Part shown: positions 8,474 to 20,135 of the stretch, piece by piece
Position numbering within the stretch: position 1 is the first letter of the stretch
Layout: each line of letters opens with the position of its first letter
Assembly (NCBI GenBank): GCA_022647575.1
Contig: JALCKY010000002.1
Span: 310,001-374,000 of the forward strand
Direction of reading: 5' to 3'
DNA length: 64,000 bases
DNA from: Lachnospiraceae bacterium
GTDB lineage: Bacteria > Bacillota > Clostridia > Lachnospirales > Lachnospiraceae
Made by a program: the position numbers and the translations under genes
Notes under the pieces: model-generated
Told to the model about the DNA's origin: nothing
Databases searched by the model: none
The model's input: only the letters and a program-made list of their open reading frames with translations

Positions 8474-10243
8474 TTACCGGTCCTCCTTTCCCACGAGGCC
8501 GGCGATCTCCGTCGTCAGTTCCCCGCAGATTCTGTCGTATTCTGCCTGAATTTCTTCTTCCTGCGTGTACTTATAGCGTCCGATCTGTTCACGGACCTTC
8601 ATGTTGACAAGATCATTGATGGCCGCGCCCTGATCAAGGGCCTTGCTTCCTTCTTCGTAGAACGCATACACCAGCTTCATCATGTTGAACTGCTTCGGAA
8701 GCGAAGTATAGGTATCGATGACATCGAAGGAGTTCTGATGAAGGAAGTCCTCACGGATAGACCGCGCTGCTTCCATTTTCAGACGGTCCTGAGGAGAAAG
8801 CGCATCCATGCCGACCATCTTGACGATTTCATTGAGGGAGGCTTCATCCTGCAGAAGGCTCATTAGCCTCTGTCTTGTCTTCATCCATTCCGGATTGACG
8901 TTGGCATTGAACCACGGGCCCATGTCATCCAGATACAGACTGTAGGAAGTCAGCCAGTTGATTGCCGGGAAATGTCTCTGATGCGCAAGTTCGGCATCCA
9001 GGCTCCAGAACACCTTGACAATACGGAGCGTCGCCTGGGAAACCGGTTCGGAAATATCACCGCCGGGAGGCGAGACCGCACCGATTGCGGAAAGCTGTCC
9101 TTCCCTTCCTTCTTTCCCGAGGGAAATGACATGGCCGGCGCGTTCGTAGAACTGTGCCAGACGGGATCCGAGGTATGCGGGGTAGCCTTCCTCGCCGGGC
9201 ATCTCTTCCAGACGTCCGGACATTTCGCGGAGGGCTTCTGCCCAGCGGGAAGTCGAGTCAGCCATCAGCGCGACGGAGTATCCCATGTCGCGGAAATATT
9301 CTGCCATCGTGATTCCGGTGTAAATGGAAGCTTCACGTGCGGCAACCGGCATATCGGAAGTATTTGCAATCAGGATCGTACGCTTCATCAGCGATTCTCC
9401 CGTGCGCGGATCCTTCAGTTCGGGGAACTCATTCAGAACATCCGTCATCTCATTGCCGCGCTCGCCGCAGCCGATGTAAACGACGATGTCTGCTTCCGCC
9501 CATTTTGCCAGCTGATGCTGAATGACGGTCTTGCCGGATCCGAACGGTCCCGGAACGGCTGCAACGCCGCCCTTGGCGATCGGGAAGAATGCGTCGATGA
9601 CCCTCTGTCCTGTGATCAGAGGCTTTGCCGGCGGAAGTTTTTCCTTATACGGACGGCCTTTTCGGACCGGCCATTTCTGCATGAGCGTCAGTTCTTTATC
9701 GCCGTCCTTCGTAGCGATGACCGCGATGGTTTCTTCCACGGTAAAGGAACCGGACTTGATGTCTTTGATAGTTCCTTCGATTCCGTACGGCACCATGATC
9801 TTCTGCGTCACGACAGGAGTTTCTTCAACGGTTCCGAGAATGTCGCCGGAAATGACTTCGTCGCCCGCTTTCGCCGTCGCCTCAAAGTCCCATTTCTTCG
9901 TACGATCCAGAGAAGGCACTTCAATGCCCCTCGTCAGGTTATTTGAATGCGTCTTCTCCATGATTCCGTTCAGAGGACGCTGAATGCCGTCGTAAATGGA
10001 GCCGATGAGTCCCGGTCCCAGTTCAACGGACAGCGGAACATCCATGGATTCAACCGGCTCGCCCGGGCCAAGTCCCGAAGTCTCTTCGTAAACCTGGATG
10101 GAAGCCTGATCTCCGTGGATCTCGATGATTTCACCGATCAGACGCTGTTCGCTGACACGGACGACGTCAAACATATTGGCGTCACGCATGCCCGTCGCGA
10201 TAACCAGAGGTCCTGCTACTTTTTTGATTACGCCTGTGCTCAT
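8474..10243 (-). CDS. ntpA: V-type ATPase catalytic subunit A
   Basis: Catalytic nucleotide-hydrolysing subunit. At 589 residues it has the full family length, including the non-homologous insert around residues 110-200. The P-loop is [17 protein letters not shown] near residue 230, followed by the [13 protein letters not shown] segment with the catalytic glutamate, and [20 protein letters not shown] later. It overlaps subunit F by 4 bases at its start and abuts subunit B at its end. Start supported by a GGAG-type site inside ntpF. Confidence 0.98.
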   Translation of the reverse strand: MSTGVIKKVAGPLVIATGMRDANMFDVVRVSEQRLIGEIIEIHGDQASIQVYEETSGLGPGEPVESMDVPLSVELGPGLIGSIYDGIQRPLNGIMEKTHSNNLTRGIEVPSLDRTKKWDFEATAKAGDEVISGDILGTVEETPVVTQKIMVPYGIEGTIKDIKSGSFTVEETIAVIATKDGDKELTLMQKWPVRKGRPYKEKLPPAKPLITGQRVIDAFFPIAKGGVAAVPGPFGSGKTVIQHQLAKWAEADIVVYIGCGERGNEMTDVLNEFPELKDPRTGESLMKRTILIANTSDMPVAAREASIYTGITMAEYFRDMGYSVALMADSTSRWAEALREMSGRLEEMPGEEGYPAYLGSRLAQFYERAGHVISLGKEGREGQLSAIGAVSPPGGDISEPVSQATLRIVKVFWSLDAELAHQRHFPAINWLTSYSLYLDDMGPWFNANVNPEWMKTRQRLMSLLQDEASLNEIVKMVGMDALSPQDRLKMEAARSIREDFLHQNSFDVIDTYTSLPKQFNMMKLVYAFYEEGSKALDQGAAINDLVNMKVREQIGRYKYTQEEEIQAEYDRICGELTTEIAGLVGKEDR

Positions 10244-10578
10244 TGAGTTTCTCCTTCCTTCATATCCCCGAACAGAATATCGGATCCGACCGCCTGCTCT
10301 ACGGAAGCCTTGACCTTCTTTACCCCTTCGCCCGTATTTCCGGAAATGCCCGGGATCAGGATGATGGCCGGCGTGATCCGGCTGCTGTATCTTTCTCTTT
10401 CTTCTTTCAGGATTTCCGCCAGAGCCTCTGTCATGTAAATGATTCCGTACTCGCCGTCTGCCAGCTTTTTCAGGATCTGCGATCCTTCCTCTTTGGTACT
10501 GACGGGAAAAGTATCCAGACCCAGCGTGGCAAATCCGTAGATGCTGTCGTAATCTCCCATGACTGCGATATTAGACAT
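10240..10578 (-). CDS. ntpG: V-type ATPase subunit F (central stalk)
   Basis: Small Rossmann-like subunit (112 residues) that binds subunit D in the rotor; named ntpG in Enterococcus and atpF/subunit F elsewhere. It shows the family pattern of a short N-terminal strand ([17 protein letters not shown]), a [11 protein letters not shown] helix and [14 protein letters not shown] near the C-terminus. It overlaps both neighbours: by 8 bases with ntpC and by 4 with ntpA, consistent with translational coupling. Confidence 0.93.
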   Translation of the reverse strand: MSNIAVMGDYDSIYGFATLGLDTFPVSTKEEGSQILKKLADGEYGIIYMTEALAEILKEERERYSSRITPAIILIPGISGNTGEGVKKVKASVEQAVGSDILFGDMKEGETQ

Positions 10579-11545
10579 ACATTTCCCTCGTTCTTTCCCG
10601 GATTTCCTCTTCCGGCAGTCCGTTTGCCTTGCAGGTCAGGATGATGCGCGCGGTCTTGATCTCATTTTCCCGCGCCAGCACATAGGCTACCAGCGGTCCG
10701 ACCGTGCATACCTGGTACTTCTGAGGCTTGATCGTCTCAATCGTCTGGTTGTCGCACCATCTTTCAAATGCGGACGGCGAAGACTTCAGGGCTTCCGCCG
10801 CTTCGGCAAATCCGGCGGAATTCAGGAAATCCATCAGCGCGTCCCCACCGGACGATGCCGCCTGCGCCAGCTGACGAACGTCGAAAGCCTTGCACGGGGC
10901 CAGTGCCTTGTGCAGGAATTCCAGCGATTTCTTCGTCTTCGCGGCACGGACAGCCACTTTGATATTCGTTACATCGACAACGGATTCCGCATAGTCGGAA
11001 ATGATCCGGTCTTTCGATTTCTTTCCTTCTGCTTCCATCGCATCCAGGCAGGCACGGTCGATGATGATGTCGCACATCTGTCCGTCGCGGGAATGAAGCA
11101 TGCTTTCATAGGCTTCTTCCGCACAGAGCCGCATATGAACGGGAAGGGCGCTGTAGTCCTTGTCGCGGAGGATCCGCATCATTTCCTCGCGTCCGTACCG
11201 GTCATCCGTATAAAATGCGCTCGGGCTGTCATCGGAAGTGCAGACTCCCTTGACGGCCGCTTTCAGATTGTGATAAAGGTTGGGATAAGAAAGCACGTTA
11301 AAAACGGAAAAGTCGACCCCGAGCTCTTTCATGAGCTTCCAGATCTTCTTTTCTTCAGCCTCGAGGACCTTTACCGGGTCATTGCCGGAAACCGCATCTC
11401 CCCATCCCTTATCTTTCAGGAAGGACAGCACGGCATTCTCATCCTTCATCGCGATCATCGAGCCTATGTCGCTGTCGGACAGAAGCTGCGTCTCGAGAAC
11501 ACGTATTCTTGCTACCGCATAGGTATAATCCCAATCTGATGCCAT
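10571..11545 (-). CDS. ntpC: V-type ATPase subunit C/d
   Basis: Socket-shaped subunit that seats the D-F shaft on the proteolipid ring. The protein is 324 residues from the ATG at 11545, the start preferred because AAGGAG lies 5 bases before it; an in-frame ATG six codons earlier lies at the site itself. It is mostly helical with the family opening DWDYTYAVARIRVLETQLLS. It sits 10 bases after ntpE. Confidence 0.93.
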   Translation of the reverse strand: MASDWDYTYAVARIRVLETQLLSDSDIGSMIAMKDENAVLSFLKDKGWGDAVSGNDPVKVLEAEEKKIWKLMKELGVDFSVFNVLSYPNLYHNLKAAVKGVCTSDDSPSAFYTDDRYGREEMMRILRDKDYSALPVHMRLCAEEAYESMLHSRDGQMCDIIIDRACLDAMEAEGKKSKDRIISDYAESVVDVTNIKVAVRAAKTKKSLEFLHKALAPCKAFDVRQLAQAASSGGDALMDFLNSAGFAEAAEALKSSPSAFERWCDNQTIETIKPQKYQVCTVGPLVAYVLARENEIKTARIILTCKANGLPEEEIRERTREMYV

Positions 11546-11555
11546 TCCATGCTCC

Positions 11556-12149
11556 TTATGCAAACAGGATGTGGTATGCCTTATCCTGAATCTCGTCTTT
11601 CTTCGAATCGAAGATTGCCTTCAGAGAACAGTTCTCTTCGATTCCGCCGTAGGAAAGCACAAAGCCGTTGTCAATCCGGCCCGGTGTTTCGGACAGCTTC
11701 AGGCTTCCGCCCTTTTCCGAAGCAATTTTCGCAATCTCCGCCTCAAATCCCTGAGGCATCCTTTTCAGGTCTTTCTCTGAAAACAGGATTGTTCCCTCTT
11801 CCGGGCTGACCGATTTCGAAAGCAGCTTCCTGATCATTTCAAAATAAGACGCATCGTCCTGCTGATCCAGTTTCCGGTAGGCTTTGTCAATCACGTCATT
11901 GATGATTTCCTGCCTGGCCGCAAGCATCTCTTTCTTTCTCTGGATGTCGATCGAGGATTTGATTCGTGCGGCATAATTCCGCACTTCCCGATCCGACTGT
12001 TCCGCCGCAAGAGCCTTCATCTGAGAAGCCTCTTTTTCGGCAGCGCTTCGCACGCTGCCCGCGGCTTCTTCAGCCTGGGCGAGGATTTCTTTCGCTTTAT
12101 CCTGCGCTTCCTGCAGGATTTCGCCTGTAATCTTGTCTATCCCTGCCAT
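11556..12149 (-). CDS. ntpE: V-type ATPase subunit E (peripheral stalk)
   Basis: Stator subunit that pairs with the small H/G-type subunit to hold the A3B3 head still. The 197-residue protein has an N-terminal coiled coil rich in Ala, Glu, Gln and Lys (residues 8-80) and a compact C-terminal globular domain. The start MAGIDKITGEI is preferred over an upstream in-frame ATG because an AAAGGGGA site precedes it. Between ntpK and ntpC in the usual order. Confidence 0.92.
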   Translation of the reverse strand: MAGIDKITGEILQEAQDKAKEILAQAEEAAGSVRSAAEKEASQMKALAAEQSDREVRNYAARIKSSIDIQRKKEMLAARQEIINDVIDKAYRKLDQQDDASYFEMIRKLLSKSVSPEEGTILFSEKDLKRMPQGFEAEIAKIASEKGGSLKLSETPGRIDNGFVLSYGGIEENCSLKAIFDSKKDEIQDKAYHILFA

Positions 12150-12207
12150 CGTGTTTCCCCTTTCCCTTTCGGCACGCAAAATACTTTCCCGGAGGAAAGT
12201 TCCCGGA

Positions 12208-14714
<2,507 letters not shown>

Positions 14715-14787
14715 ACGGAGGACCCCCTTCCGAAGACAAATTCAAACCATATGACCGTTCCGGCTCTTTCCGGCCGGAGACGTTCTT

Positions 14788-15099
14788 TCAGTCAATCAGA
14801 TCGGAAATGACAGCCGACACGGCTTCCTCTTCTCTGAGCGCCGCGCCCGCCTTCAGGGCATCCACATCTTTCCGTGTCACTGCCTGGGCATCTTCAGCAG
14901 CCTTTTCGCCTTCCGCTTTGACCTTGCTGATCTGGTCCTCCGCTGACTGACGGTTGTCTGCTTCTGTCTGCTTCTTAAGATTCTGAGCCTCCGAAACGGC
15001 AGCCTTTCTCAGATCTTCCGCTTTCTTTTCCGCTTCCGCAACGGCGGATTCCGCCTTCGCCTCGGCCTCTTTCACTGCCTGAATTGTCTCATTGATCAT
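14788..15099 (-). CDS. V-type ATPase peripheral stalk subunit G/H-like
   Basis: First gene of the V-ATPase operon. The 103-residue product is almost entirely an Ala/Glu/Lys-rich coiled coil (residues 5-85), like the NtpF/AtpH-type partner of subunit E. The ATG at 15099 is preferred to one 14 codons upstream because it is preceded by AAAGAGG and because the family begins near MINETIQ. Identification is by composition and operon position; such coiled-coil proteins have low sequence specificity. Confidence 0.8.
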   Translation of the reverse strand: MINETIQAVKEAEAKAESAVAEAEKKAEDLRKAAVSEAQNLKKQTEADNRQSAEDQISKVKAEGEKAAEDAQAVTRKDVDALKAGAALREEEAVSAVISDLID

Positions 15100-15153
15100 G
15101 AAACCGGACCTCTTTCGAAAAAGATATAGGAATAGACACACTAAAACAGAATT

Positions 15154-15182
15154 ATTCTAACATAAAAAGAGCCGTGTGACAA
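15154..15182 (-). promoter_or_regulatory. Predicted V-ATPase operon promoter
   Basis: On the minus strand a TTGTCA -35 (15177-15182) and TAGAAT -10 (15154-15159) are separated by 17 bases. The -35 box falls in the loop of the terminator hairpin at 15161-15201, so the two elements overlap physically. The predicted transcript would start about 50 bases before the first subunit gene. Confidence 0.55.
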
Positions 15183-15201
15183 TGCACGGCTCTTTGTTTT
15201 T
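15161..15201. terminator. Bidirectional intrinsic terminator
   Basis: AGAGCCGTG (15168-15176) pairs perfectly with CACGGCTCT (15185-15193) around an 8-base loop. A-rich sequence lies on the left and a T-run on the right, so either strand could be terminated. On the minus strand it would stop any read-through from the orphan unit at 15.3-15.8 kb before the V-ATPase genes. Confidence 0.75.
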
Positions 15202-15239
15202 AAATGAAAAACCGAAACTCCCGGCTTTTCCCTGAAGAC

Positions 15240-15286
15240 AAAAAAAACGGCCGGTAATTGTTAACTGGAACAATTTACCGGCCGTC
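15240..15286 (-). terminator. Intrinsic terminator of the orphan unit
   Basis: ACGGCCGGTAA (15247-15257) pairs with TTACCGGCCGT (15275-15285), extended by TTGTT/AACAA, and is followed on the minus strand by a run of eight Ts. It is oriented to end a minus-strand transcript coming from 15.3-15.8 kb. Confidence 0.85.
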
Positions 15287-15752
15287 AGAAATCAGAATAC
15301 TCAGTTAATAGTTCACTATTCAATTATATAGAATATCCTTTCCTATATGATAAATTTTTATTTTAATTCCCGGCTCGTCAATCTGACTTAGAAATTTATA
15401 TATCGTTTTTGAATGATATGATGTACAGTAAAGAACGTTCATACTCATTCTCTGTTCGGCAGATGTTTTCAATATGAGTGCCAGCGGATATAACCTTTAC
15501 CGGGTCCATCACGAATAACTCGTATGGAATCTATTCATCTGAGCTGTAAAGGCTTTCTTGTCGGGAACTGCTATGCCCTGCCCATCTCATATTGAGGTGC
15601 TACCTGAATCGGTTCTTCTAACGTTCCCATTGGACCGTACCTCCTTTTGAGCGGTTCCCGAATCTGCAGCCTCTATGTGAATTTGTCGAATTTCTCGTTT
15701 TCGACGGGTGAAGCTTTGTGCTGCCTGCGGTTCGGGTGATGTCTTCTGTAAC
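15287..15752 (-). ncRNA. Orphan transcript: candidate structured RNA or small-peptide mRNA
   Basis: Between a good promoter and a strong terminator lie about 470 bases with no recognisable gene. The 5' part can fold: CCCGAA and GCAGC pair with GCTGC and TTCGGG about 60 bases later, enclosing a GTCGAA/TTCGAC hairpin. Farther on, CGGGAAC matches GTTCCCG and CAATATGAG matches CTCATATTG, though matches this short can occur by chance. A 19-codon reading frame with a good ribosome site lies inside. It is not tmRNA, RNase P, SRP RNA, 6S, a T-box or a riboswitch class I can recognise. Large-RNA classes such as raiA or ROOL cannot be excluded without covariance searches. Confidence 0.45.
15571..15630 (-). 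CDS. Possible 19-residue peptide (unknown)
   Basis: A short frame begins MGTLEEPIQVAPQYEMGRA and stops. It is preceded by AAAGGAGG with 9 bases spacing, one of the best ribosome sites in the window. No family is recognised. Reading on in other frames gives further protein-like stretches (VPDKKAFTAQMNRF, VIRDGPGKGYIRW), so an alternative is the start of a small gene broken by frameshifts. It could also be a leader peptide or chance. Confidence 0.35.
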   Translation of the reverse strand: MGTLEEPIQVAPQYEMGRA

Positions 15753-15788
15753 TGTCTTTATGATAGCAAGACAGTGTCTATTTGTCAA
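15751..15788 (-). promoter_or_regulatory. Promoter with operator-like palindrome over the -10
   Basis: On the minus strand TTGACA (15783-15788) and TATCAT (15760-15765) are separated by exactly 17 bases. A perfect 8-bp inverted repeat, ACTGTCTT (15751-15758) and AAGACAGT (15768-15775) with a 9-base spacer, is centred on the -10. This is the geometry of a repressor operator. The promoter faces the orphan unit. Confidence 0.7.
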
Positions 15789-15872
15789 TACAGTTCACAT
15801 ATTTTTCACAAATTATTTCATAATTGTATATATTTGTTCTAATTGTTCATACAATTTAAGTTTTTTACATCC

Positions 15873-18173
15873 TCAGGAGTTCTGCTCCCGGTAGTAGTTG
15901 ATCAGGCAGCCGTCCAGCAGGATCTGCCGCTCGTCCTTCGTCAGCTCCCCGAGCGTCATCGTAAATTTCTTCACGCCGGAAGAGGTCACCGCAAGAGCCT
16001 TGATTTCCGATGATTCATTTTCCACTTCGGAACGGATATCCGGCAGGAAAATGAAATCGCCCTTGGCAAACGGAAGGTCTCCTCCCGGAACCAGAAGCGG
16101 AAGCATGCCCCAGTTGATCAGGTTGCTGCGGTAGCGCTTCGTCGCGTATTCATTGGCGACATTGGCCCATCCGCCGAGCACCTTCTGGCAGGAAGCAGCC
16201 TGCTCACGCGCAGAGCCGTCGCCCGGCTTCACGGCAAAGATCGTCGAACCGATGCCGGTATTGTCCCAGGAGGAATCCGGGCTTGCTTCCCGGACCTTCG
16301 CAAGTGCTTCTTCGGCAAACGGAGCCACGACCCCCGTCCCTGCGGTTCCGTCAGACGGAACCACCACCCCCGTCCCCGTGGTTCTGTTCAGGCGGGCAGT
16401 TTCGGCTTCGCGGACTTTCTTGGCCTCGCCGACATAAGCCGGATCCTTGCGCGACAGGGTGAACTCCGCCAGCGCCAGCGGATTGGAACGGTAGCTGGAA
16501 GTCTCGCCGGAAGGAATCAGTTCATCCGTCGTCGTGACCGGATCATGGATTTCGGAAACAACCCGCAGCAGAAGATTCTTCGGCAGGGCTTCCATGGCCG
16601 GCCAGTCCTTGATGTTCGGGCCGAGCACAAGTTCTTCTTCCGGCTTCGCTTTCCCCGTACCGTCGTAGACGCGGTTTTCGTAAATGGAGCTGTCGAAGTG
16701 GTAAGCCGGCTTCGTATAATTTCCCTGATATTCCGCAGCGGAAGTCAGGACGCCGCCGTTGGCCGCCGTGGCCGCAATCGAACGGGCATCCATCAGGGCC
16801 ACTGAAGAAATCTGGCCGTTCTGGACTTTCGAGCCTTCGCGGTTCGGGAAGTTCCTGGTTGAATGGCGGATGGAGAAGGCATTGTTTGCCGGAGTGTCTC
16901 CTGCGCCGAAGCACGGTCCGCAGAATGCCGTCTTGATGACGGCACCTGTTTCAATCAGTTCCGCAAAGACTCCGTTCTTGACAAGTTCCAGATAAATCGG
17001 CATGGAAGCCGGATAGACATTGAACGTGAAGCTGTCATTTCCGATGTGCTTTCCCTTCAGGATATCGGCTGCATCGCAGATATTCTCGAAGCCGCCGCCG
17101 GCGCATCCGGCAATGATGCCCTGATCGACGCAGAGTTTTCCATTCCGGATCTTCGAGCGCAGATCGACCTTCACTTTGTCGCCGAAGGAAACCTTCGCGC
17201 GCTCTTCTGCCTCGTGCAGGATATCCTCCGCATTTTCGCTGACCTCATCAATCGTATAGACGCAGCTCGGATGATACGGCATCGCGATCATCGGCTTGAT
17301 TTCCGAAAGATCGATCTCAATCACGCCGTCGTAATAGGCCGTGTCCGCCGGCTTCATTTCCCGGTAGGCATCCGGACGTCCGTGGATGGCGAAATATTCC
17401 TCGATCTTCCCGTCCGTTTTCCAGATGGAGGACAGGCAGGTCGTCTCGGTCGTCATGACGTCAACGCCGATCCGGTAATCCGCTGAAAGGCTGTCCACGC
17501 CCGGTCCGACAAATTCCATGACCTTGTTTTTCACGTAGCCGTTTTTGAAGACCGCACCGATGATCGCCAGGGCGATATCCTGCGGGCCAACGCCCGGCTG
17601 CACTTTCCCGGTCATACAGACCGCGACGACTCCCGGATAGGAAATGTCATAGGTGCGTCCCAGCAGCTGCTTCACCAGCTCCGGTCCGCCTTCTCCCATG
17701 GCCATCGTGCCGAGTGCTCCGTAGCGCGTGTGGCTGTCGGAGCCAAGGATCATGAGACCGCCGCCCGACATCATTTCACGGGCATACTGATGAATGACCG
17801 CCTGCATCGGAGGCACGTACACGCCGCCGTATTTCTTGGCCGCGGACAGGCCGAACATGTGGTCATCTTCGTTGATGGTGCCGCCGACCGCGCACAGGGA
17901 ATTGTGGCAGTTGGTCAGGACATACGGCATCGGGAATTTCTCAAGGCCCGACGCACGCGCCGTCTGAATGATTCCGACATAAGTGATGTCGTGGGAAGTG
18001 AGCTTGTCGAAGCGGATCTTCAGATGGTTCATTTCCCCGGAAGTATTGTGTGATTTCAGGATTCCGTAAGCGATGGTTCCCTGCTTCGCCGTTTCCGGAT
18101 CCGCGCCCGGAACGCTGTCCCGGATTTCCGTGCCGTTTACAAGATAAGCTCCGCCGTCATGCAGTCTGATCAT
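15873..18173 (-). CDS. Aconitase-family hydratase (YbhJ-like)
   Basis: Predicted [4Fe-4S] hydro-lyase of the aconitase superfamily, 766 residues. The three cluster cysteines are visible: one in [16 protein letters not shown] and two in [10 protein letters not shown], and SDSHTRYG carries a conserved active-site stretch. The overall pattern fits the YbhJ-type hydratase group more than classical AcnA/AcnB, so the substrate may be citrate/aconitate or a related hydroxy acid. It overlaps the PucR-type regulator by 4 bases. Two copies of the window's hairpin repeat lie in frame inside the gene and encode GTGVVVP and GTGVVAP in a linker before the C-terminal swivel domain. Confidence 0.85.
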   Translation of the reverse strand: MIRLHDGGAYLVNGTEIRDSVPGADPETAKQGTIAYGILKSHNTSGEMNHLKIRFDKLTSHDITYVGIIQTARASGLEKFPMPYVLTNCHNSLCAVGGTINEDDHMFGLSAAKKYGGVYVPPMQAVIHQYAREMMSGGGLMILGSDSHTRYGALGTMAMGEGGPELVKQLLGRTYDISYPGVVAVCMTGKVQPGVGPQDIALAIIGAVFKNGYVKNKVMEFVGPGVDSLSADYRIGVDVMTTETTCLSSIWKTDGKIEEYFAIHGRPDAYREMKPADTAYYDGVIEIDLSEIKPMIAMPYHPSCVYTIDEVSENAEDILHEAEERAKVSFGDKVKVDLRSKIRNGKLCVDQGIIAGCAGGGFENICDAADILKGKHIGNDSFTFNVYPASMPIYLELVKNGVFAELIETGAVIKTAFCGPCFGAGDTPANNAFSIRHSTRNFPNREGSKVQNGQISSVALMDARSIAATAANGGVLTSAAEYQGNYTKPAYHFDSSIYENRVYDGTGKAKPEEELVLGPNIKDWPAMEALPKNLLLRVVSEIHDPVTTTDELIPSGETSSYRSNPLALAEFTLSRKDPAYVGEAKKVREAETARLNRTTGTGVVVPSDGTAGTGVVAPFAEEALAKVREASPDSSWDNTGIGSTIFAVKPGDGSAREQAASCQKVLGGWANVANEYATKRYRSNLINWGMLPLLVPGGDLPFAKGDFIFLPDIRSEVENESSEIKALAVTSSGVKKFTMTLGELTKDERQILLDGCLINYYREQNS
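16321..16384. repeat. REP-like hairpin repeat, copies 2 and 3 in tandem
   Basis: A degenerate copy (16321-16349) and a near-perfect copy (16357-16384) of the repeat seen at 79-106 lie 7 bases apart within the hydratase gene. The gene stays open through both. Translated on the minus strand the two copies give TTGTGVVVP and TAGTGVVAP. Confidence 0.8.
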
Positions 18174-19078
18174 TTCACATTCTCCTTTGAATTCAGATAA
18201 TCGATGACCATCGCGGCGATCTTGAATGTCAGAGCGTCGTCGAAGGTCCGGATGTCAAGTCCGGTTTCCGCATTCAGCTTCTCCAGCCGGTACACCAGGG
18301 TGTTGCGGTGCACGTAGAGCTGCCGTGCGGTCTCGGAAATATTCAGGTTGTTGTCAAAAAAAGCATTGATGGTCGTAATGGTTTCCTGGTCGAAAGTCCT
18401 CGGACCGTTCTCTCCGAAAATCTCCTTCAGGAAAAGCCGGCACGGTTCGGCCGGAAGCGAGTGGATCAGTCTTCCGATGCCGAGGCTTCCGTAGGCAAAG
18501 ACCGAATCGCCCTTGTAGAAAATGCGTCCGACCTCCAGCGCCGCCGCGGCTTCGCGGTACGTGCGCGAAAGATCCTTCAGGTCATCGCAGGGATCGGCAT
18601 AGCCGACACGGACTTTCTTCAGAGCCTCCGTACTCATCATGTCGACGATCGTACGGGCCAGGGCGTCCAGATCTTCTCTTTTCTCCCTCTCCCGCATCGT
18701 GCGGATGAAAATGACGTTCTGCCGGTCTTTCGGAATCATCAGATCGTGCGGACCGGTCGCCAGGAGATTCTTCAGGATTTCTCCCGATTCCTCGTCCATG
18801 TCTCCCGTCTCGATGACAAAGACAGCCCGTCTTCCGTCCTGGGGAATGTGGAAGGCAGATGCCTTCCCGTAAATTTCTCCGACCGGAAGCGCGTCATCCA
18901 GAAGACTGCGGACAAACCCTGCCTTGTTGTATTTTTCACGGTAGGCATTGACCAGCTGCGAAACCTGTCTGGCCGCTTCGGAAAGCTTTTCCGGATCCTT
19001 TTCCGCAATGCGGAACTGGATGCCCGTCAGGCTCTTCAGATCCTCAATTGATTTTTCCAGCTTCTCTTTATCCGTCAT
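18170..19078 (-). CDS. PucR/CdaR-family transcriptional regulator
   Basis: DNA-binding regulator of 302 residues. The C-terminus holds the PucR-type helix-turn-helix ([20 protein letters not shown] and VYRLEKL, about residues 245-275), and the central region resembles the GGDEF-like CdaR domain. Regulators of this group usually respond to small carboxylic acids or amino acids. Its stop overlaps the start of the aconitase-family hydratase by 4 bases, so the two are cotranscribed and it probably controls the hydratase in response to its substrate; the ligand is not evident. Confidence 0.85.
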   Translation of the reverse strand: MTDKEKLEKSIEDLKSLTGIQFRIAEKDPEKLSEAARQVSQLVNAYREKYNKAGFVRSLLDDALPVGEIYGKASAFHIPQDGRRAVFVIETGDMDEESGEILKNLLATGPHDLMIPKDRQNVIFIRTMREREKREDLDALARTIVDMMSTEALKKVRVGYADPCDDLKDLSRTYREAAAALEVGRIFYKGDSVFAYGSLGIGRLIHSLPAEPCRLFLKEIFGENGPRTFDQETITTINAFFDNNLNISETARQLYVHRNTLVYRLEKLNAETGLDIRTFDDALTFKIAAMVIDYLNSKENVK

Positions 19079-19093
19079 ATTTCCCCGTCCGGA

Positions 19094-19201
19094 TTACTTT
19101 TTCTTTGCGTTCTGTTTCTTCTGAAGCGCGACAAGCTGCTGCTTCAGCTGTTTCTTCTGTGCTTCTTTCGAAGCCTTGTTTTTCTTTCCGAGTTTGCTCA
19201 T
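19094..19201 (-). CDS. Small basic protein, 35 residues (unknown)
   Basis: A 35-codon frame starts MSKLGKKNKASKEAQKKQ and ends in NAKKK. It is preceded by GAGGAGAG 8 bases before the ATG, a strong ribosome site. About half the residues are Lys or Gln, and one amphipathic helix is likely. It lies 15 bases before the PucR-type regulator, so may share its transcript. The composition suggests nucleic-acid or ribosome binding. No family is recognised. Confidence 0.6.
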   Translation of the reverse strand: MSKLGKKNKASKEAQKKQLKQQLVALQKKQNAKKK

Positions 19202-19266
19202 TTTTGTCTCTCCTCGCTTTCAGTGATACTCTATTATAGCGCGCTGCCGGCGTTTCCGTAAAGCGC

Positions 19267-20061
19267 TCATTCGCATCCGGTGAATTTCCAGAAATGATCA
19301 ATATTCATGTCGCAGGGAGCCTCGATTCCGTGCTGTCCCATCAGTCCGCCCATCACTTCATGACATCCGTGATCCGGGGCAAATGCAAGCGCGGTCCGGT
19401 GCCCTTTCCAGGATTCATTTACCGCATCGCAGATTCCGCAGAATGTCGAAATATTTTCCTTCAGGGATTTCAGCGCGCGGCGGCCGTCGGGTGAGGTGCG
19501 GTGCATCCAGTAATCGTAGTCGCCGTTGTACAGCACGATCAGGTCGTGCCGGTCCTCCCGGATCAGCTCCAGCGCCTTCCGGTTGCATTCTTCCTTGGTC
19601 GGATAGATAAAATAGTCGATGTCCCTCTCCAGGAAGATCAGGGAAATGCTGTCTCCTTTGGTGGAAACGACGGCTGCTTTCTTTCCCGCCCTGACCAGAT
19701 CATCAAATACCGTCTGTACATGGAGCACCGGCTTGACATACTGACGGATGCCGTGCTTCTCCGGCTGCATTCCGCTGTACATCGACGCAAAGCACACCGG
19801 CGTTACCGGCGGCACGACAGAAAGCATCGGAAGCTTCAGGTCCGCCCTCTTTTCAAGAGGCGCAAAAAGGGCACGGTATTTCTCATAGATCCAGGCGGCA
19901 ACCGCATCGGGATGATACATGAAAATGCGGTCGCAGGCACCGGATGCATTTTCCAGGACAGAAGCGATCGGCGCGGAGGCGCCCTCATGCCCTTCTATGC
20001 CCAGCAGGGAATCGATTGTTTGGCAGACACCCGTAATGCATTCCGTATTATAAGCAGACAT
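19267..20061 (-). CDS. Alkaline-phosphatase-superfamily hydrolase
   Basis: Predicted metal-dependent phosphodiesterase/phosphatase of 264 residues. Features include VTPVCFASMYSGMQPEKHGI (nucleophile-region pattern of type I phosphodiesterases, with the catalytic residue in VTPVCF/ASM), YNGDYDYWMHR and the C-terminal FAPDHGCHE metal-binding segment. The protein lacks a signal peptide, so it acts in the cytoplasm. The start at MSAYNTE is chosen because AGGAGG lies just before it. It follows the permease gene with about 75 bases between. The substrate is unknown. Confidence 0.75.
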   Translation of the reverse strand: MSAYNTECITGVCQTIDSLLGIEGHEGASAPIASVLENASGACDRIFMYHPDAVAAWIYEKYRALFAPLEKRADLKLPMLSVVPPVTPVCFASMYSGMQPEKHGIRQYVKPVLHVQTVFDDLVRAGKKAAVVSTKGDSISLIFLERDIDYFIYPTKEECNRKALELIREDRHDLIVLYNGDYDYWMHRTSPDGRRALKSLKENISTFCGICDAVNESWKGHRTALAFAPDHGCHEVMGGLMGQHGIEAPCDMNIDHFWKFTGCE

Positions 20062-20135
20062 GACATCCTCCTGTGCAGATTCCGGCAGACCGAACATTGT
20101 TTTCGAAACAGATGTACCCTTTCAACGGAGGGCTT

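Noticed and set aside
15287..15752. tmRNA, RNase P, SRP RNA or T-box in the orphan unit
   Set aside because: None of their conserved motifs (tag reading frame with CCA end, P-RNA core, SRP tetraloop, T-box sequence) was found.
16321..16384. CRISPR-like repeat-spacer array
   Set aside because: Only two units, 7 bases apart, inside a coding gene, with no cas genes; they match an interspersed hairpin repeat.
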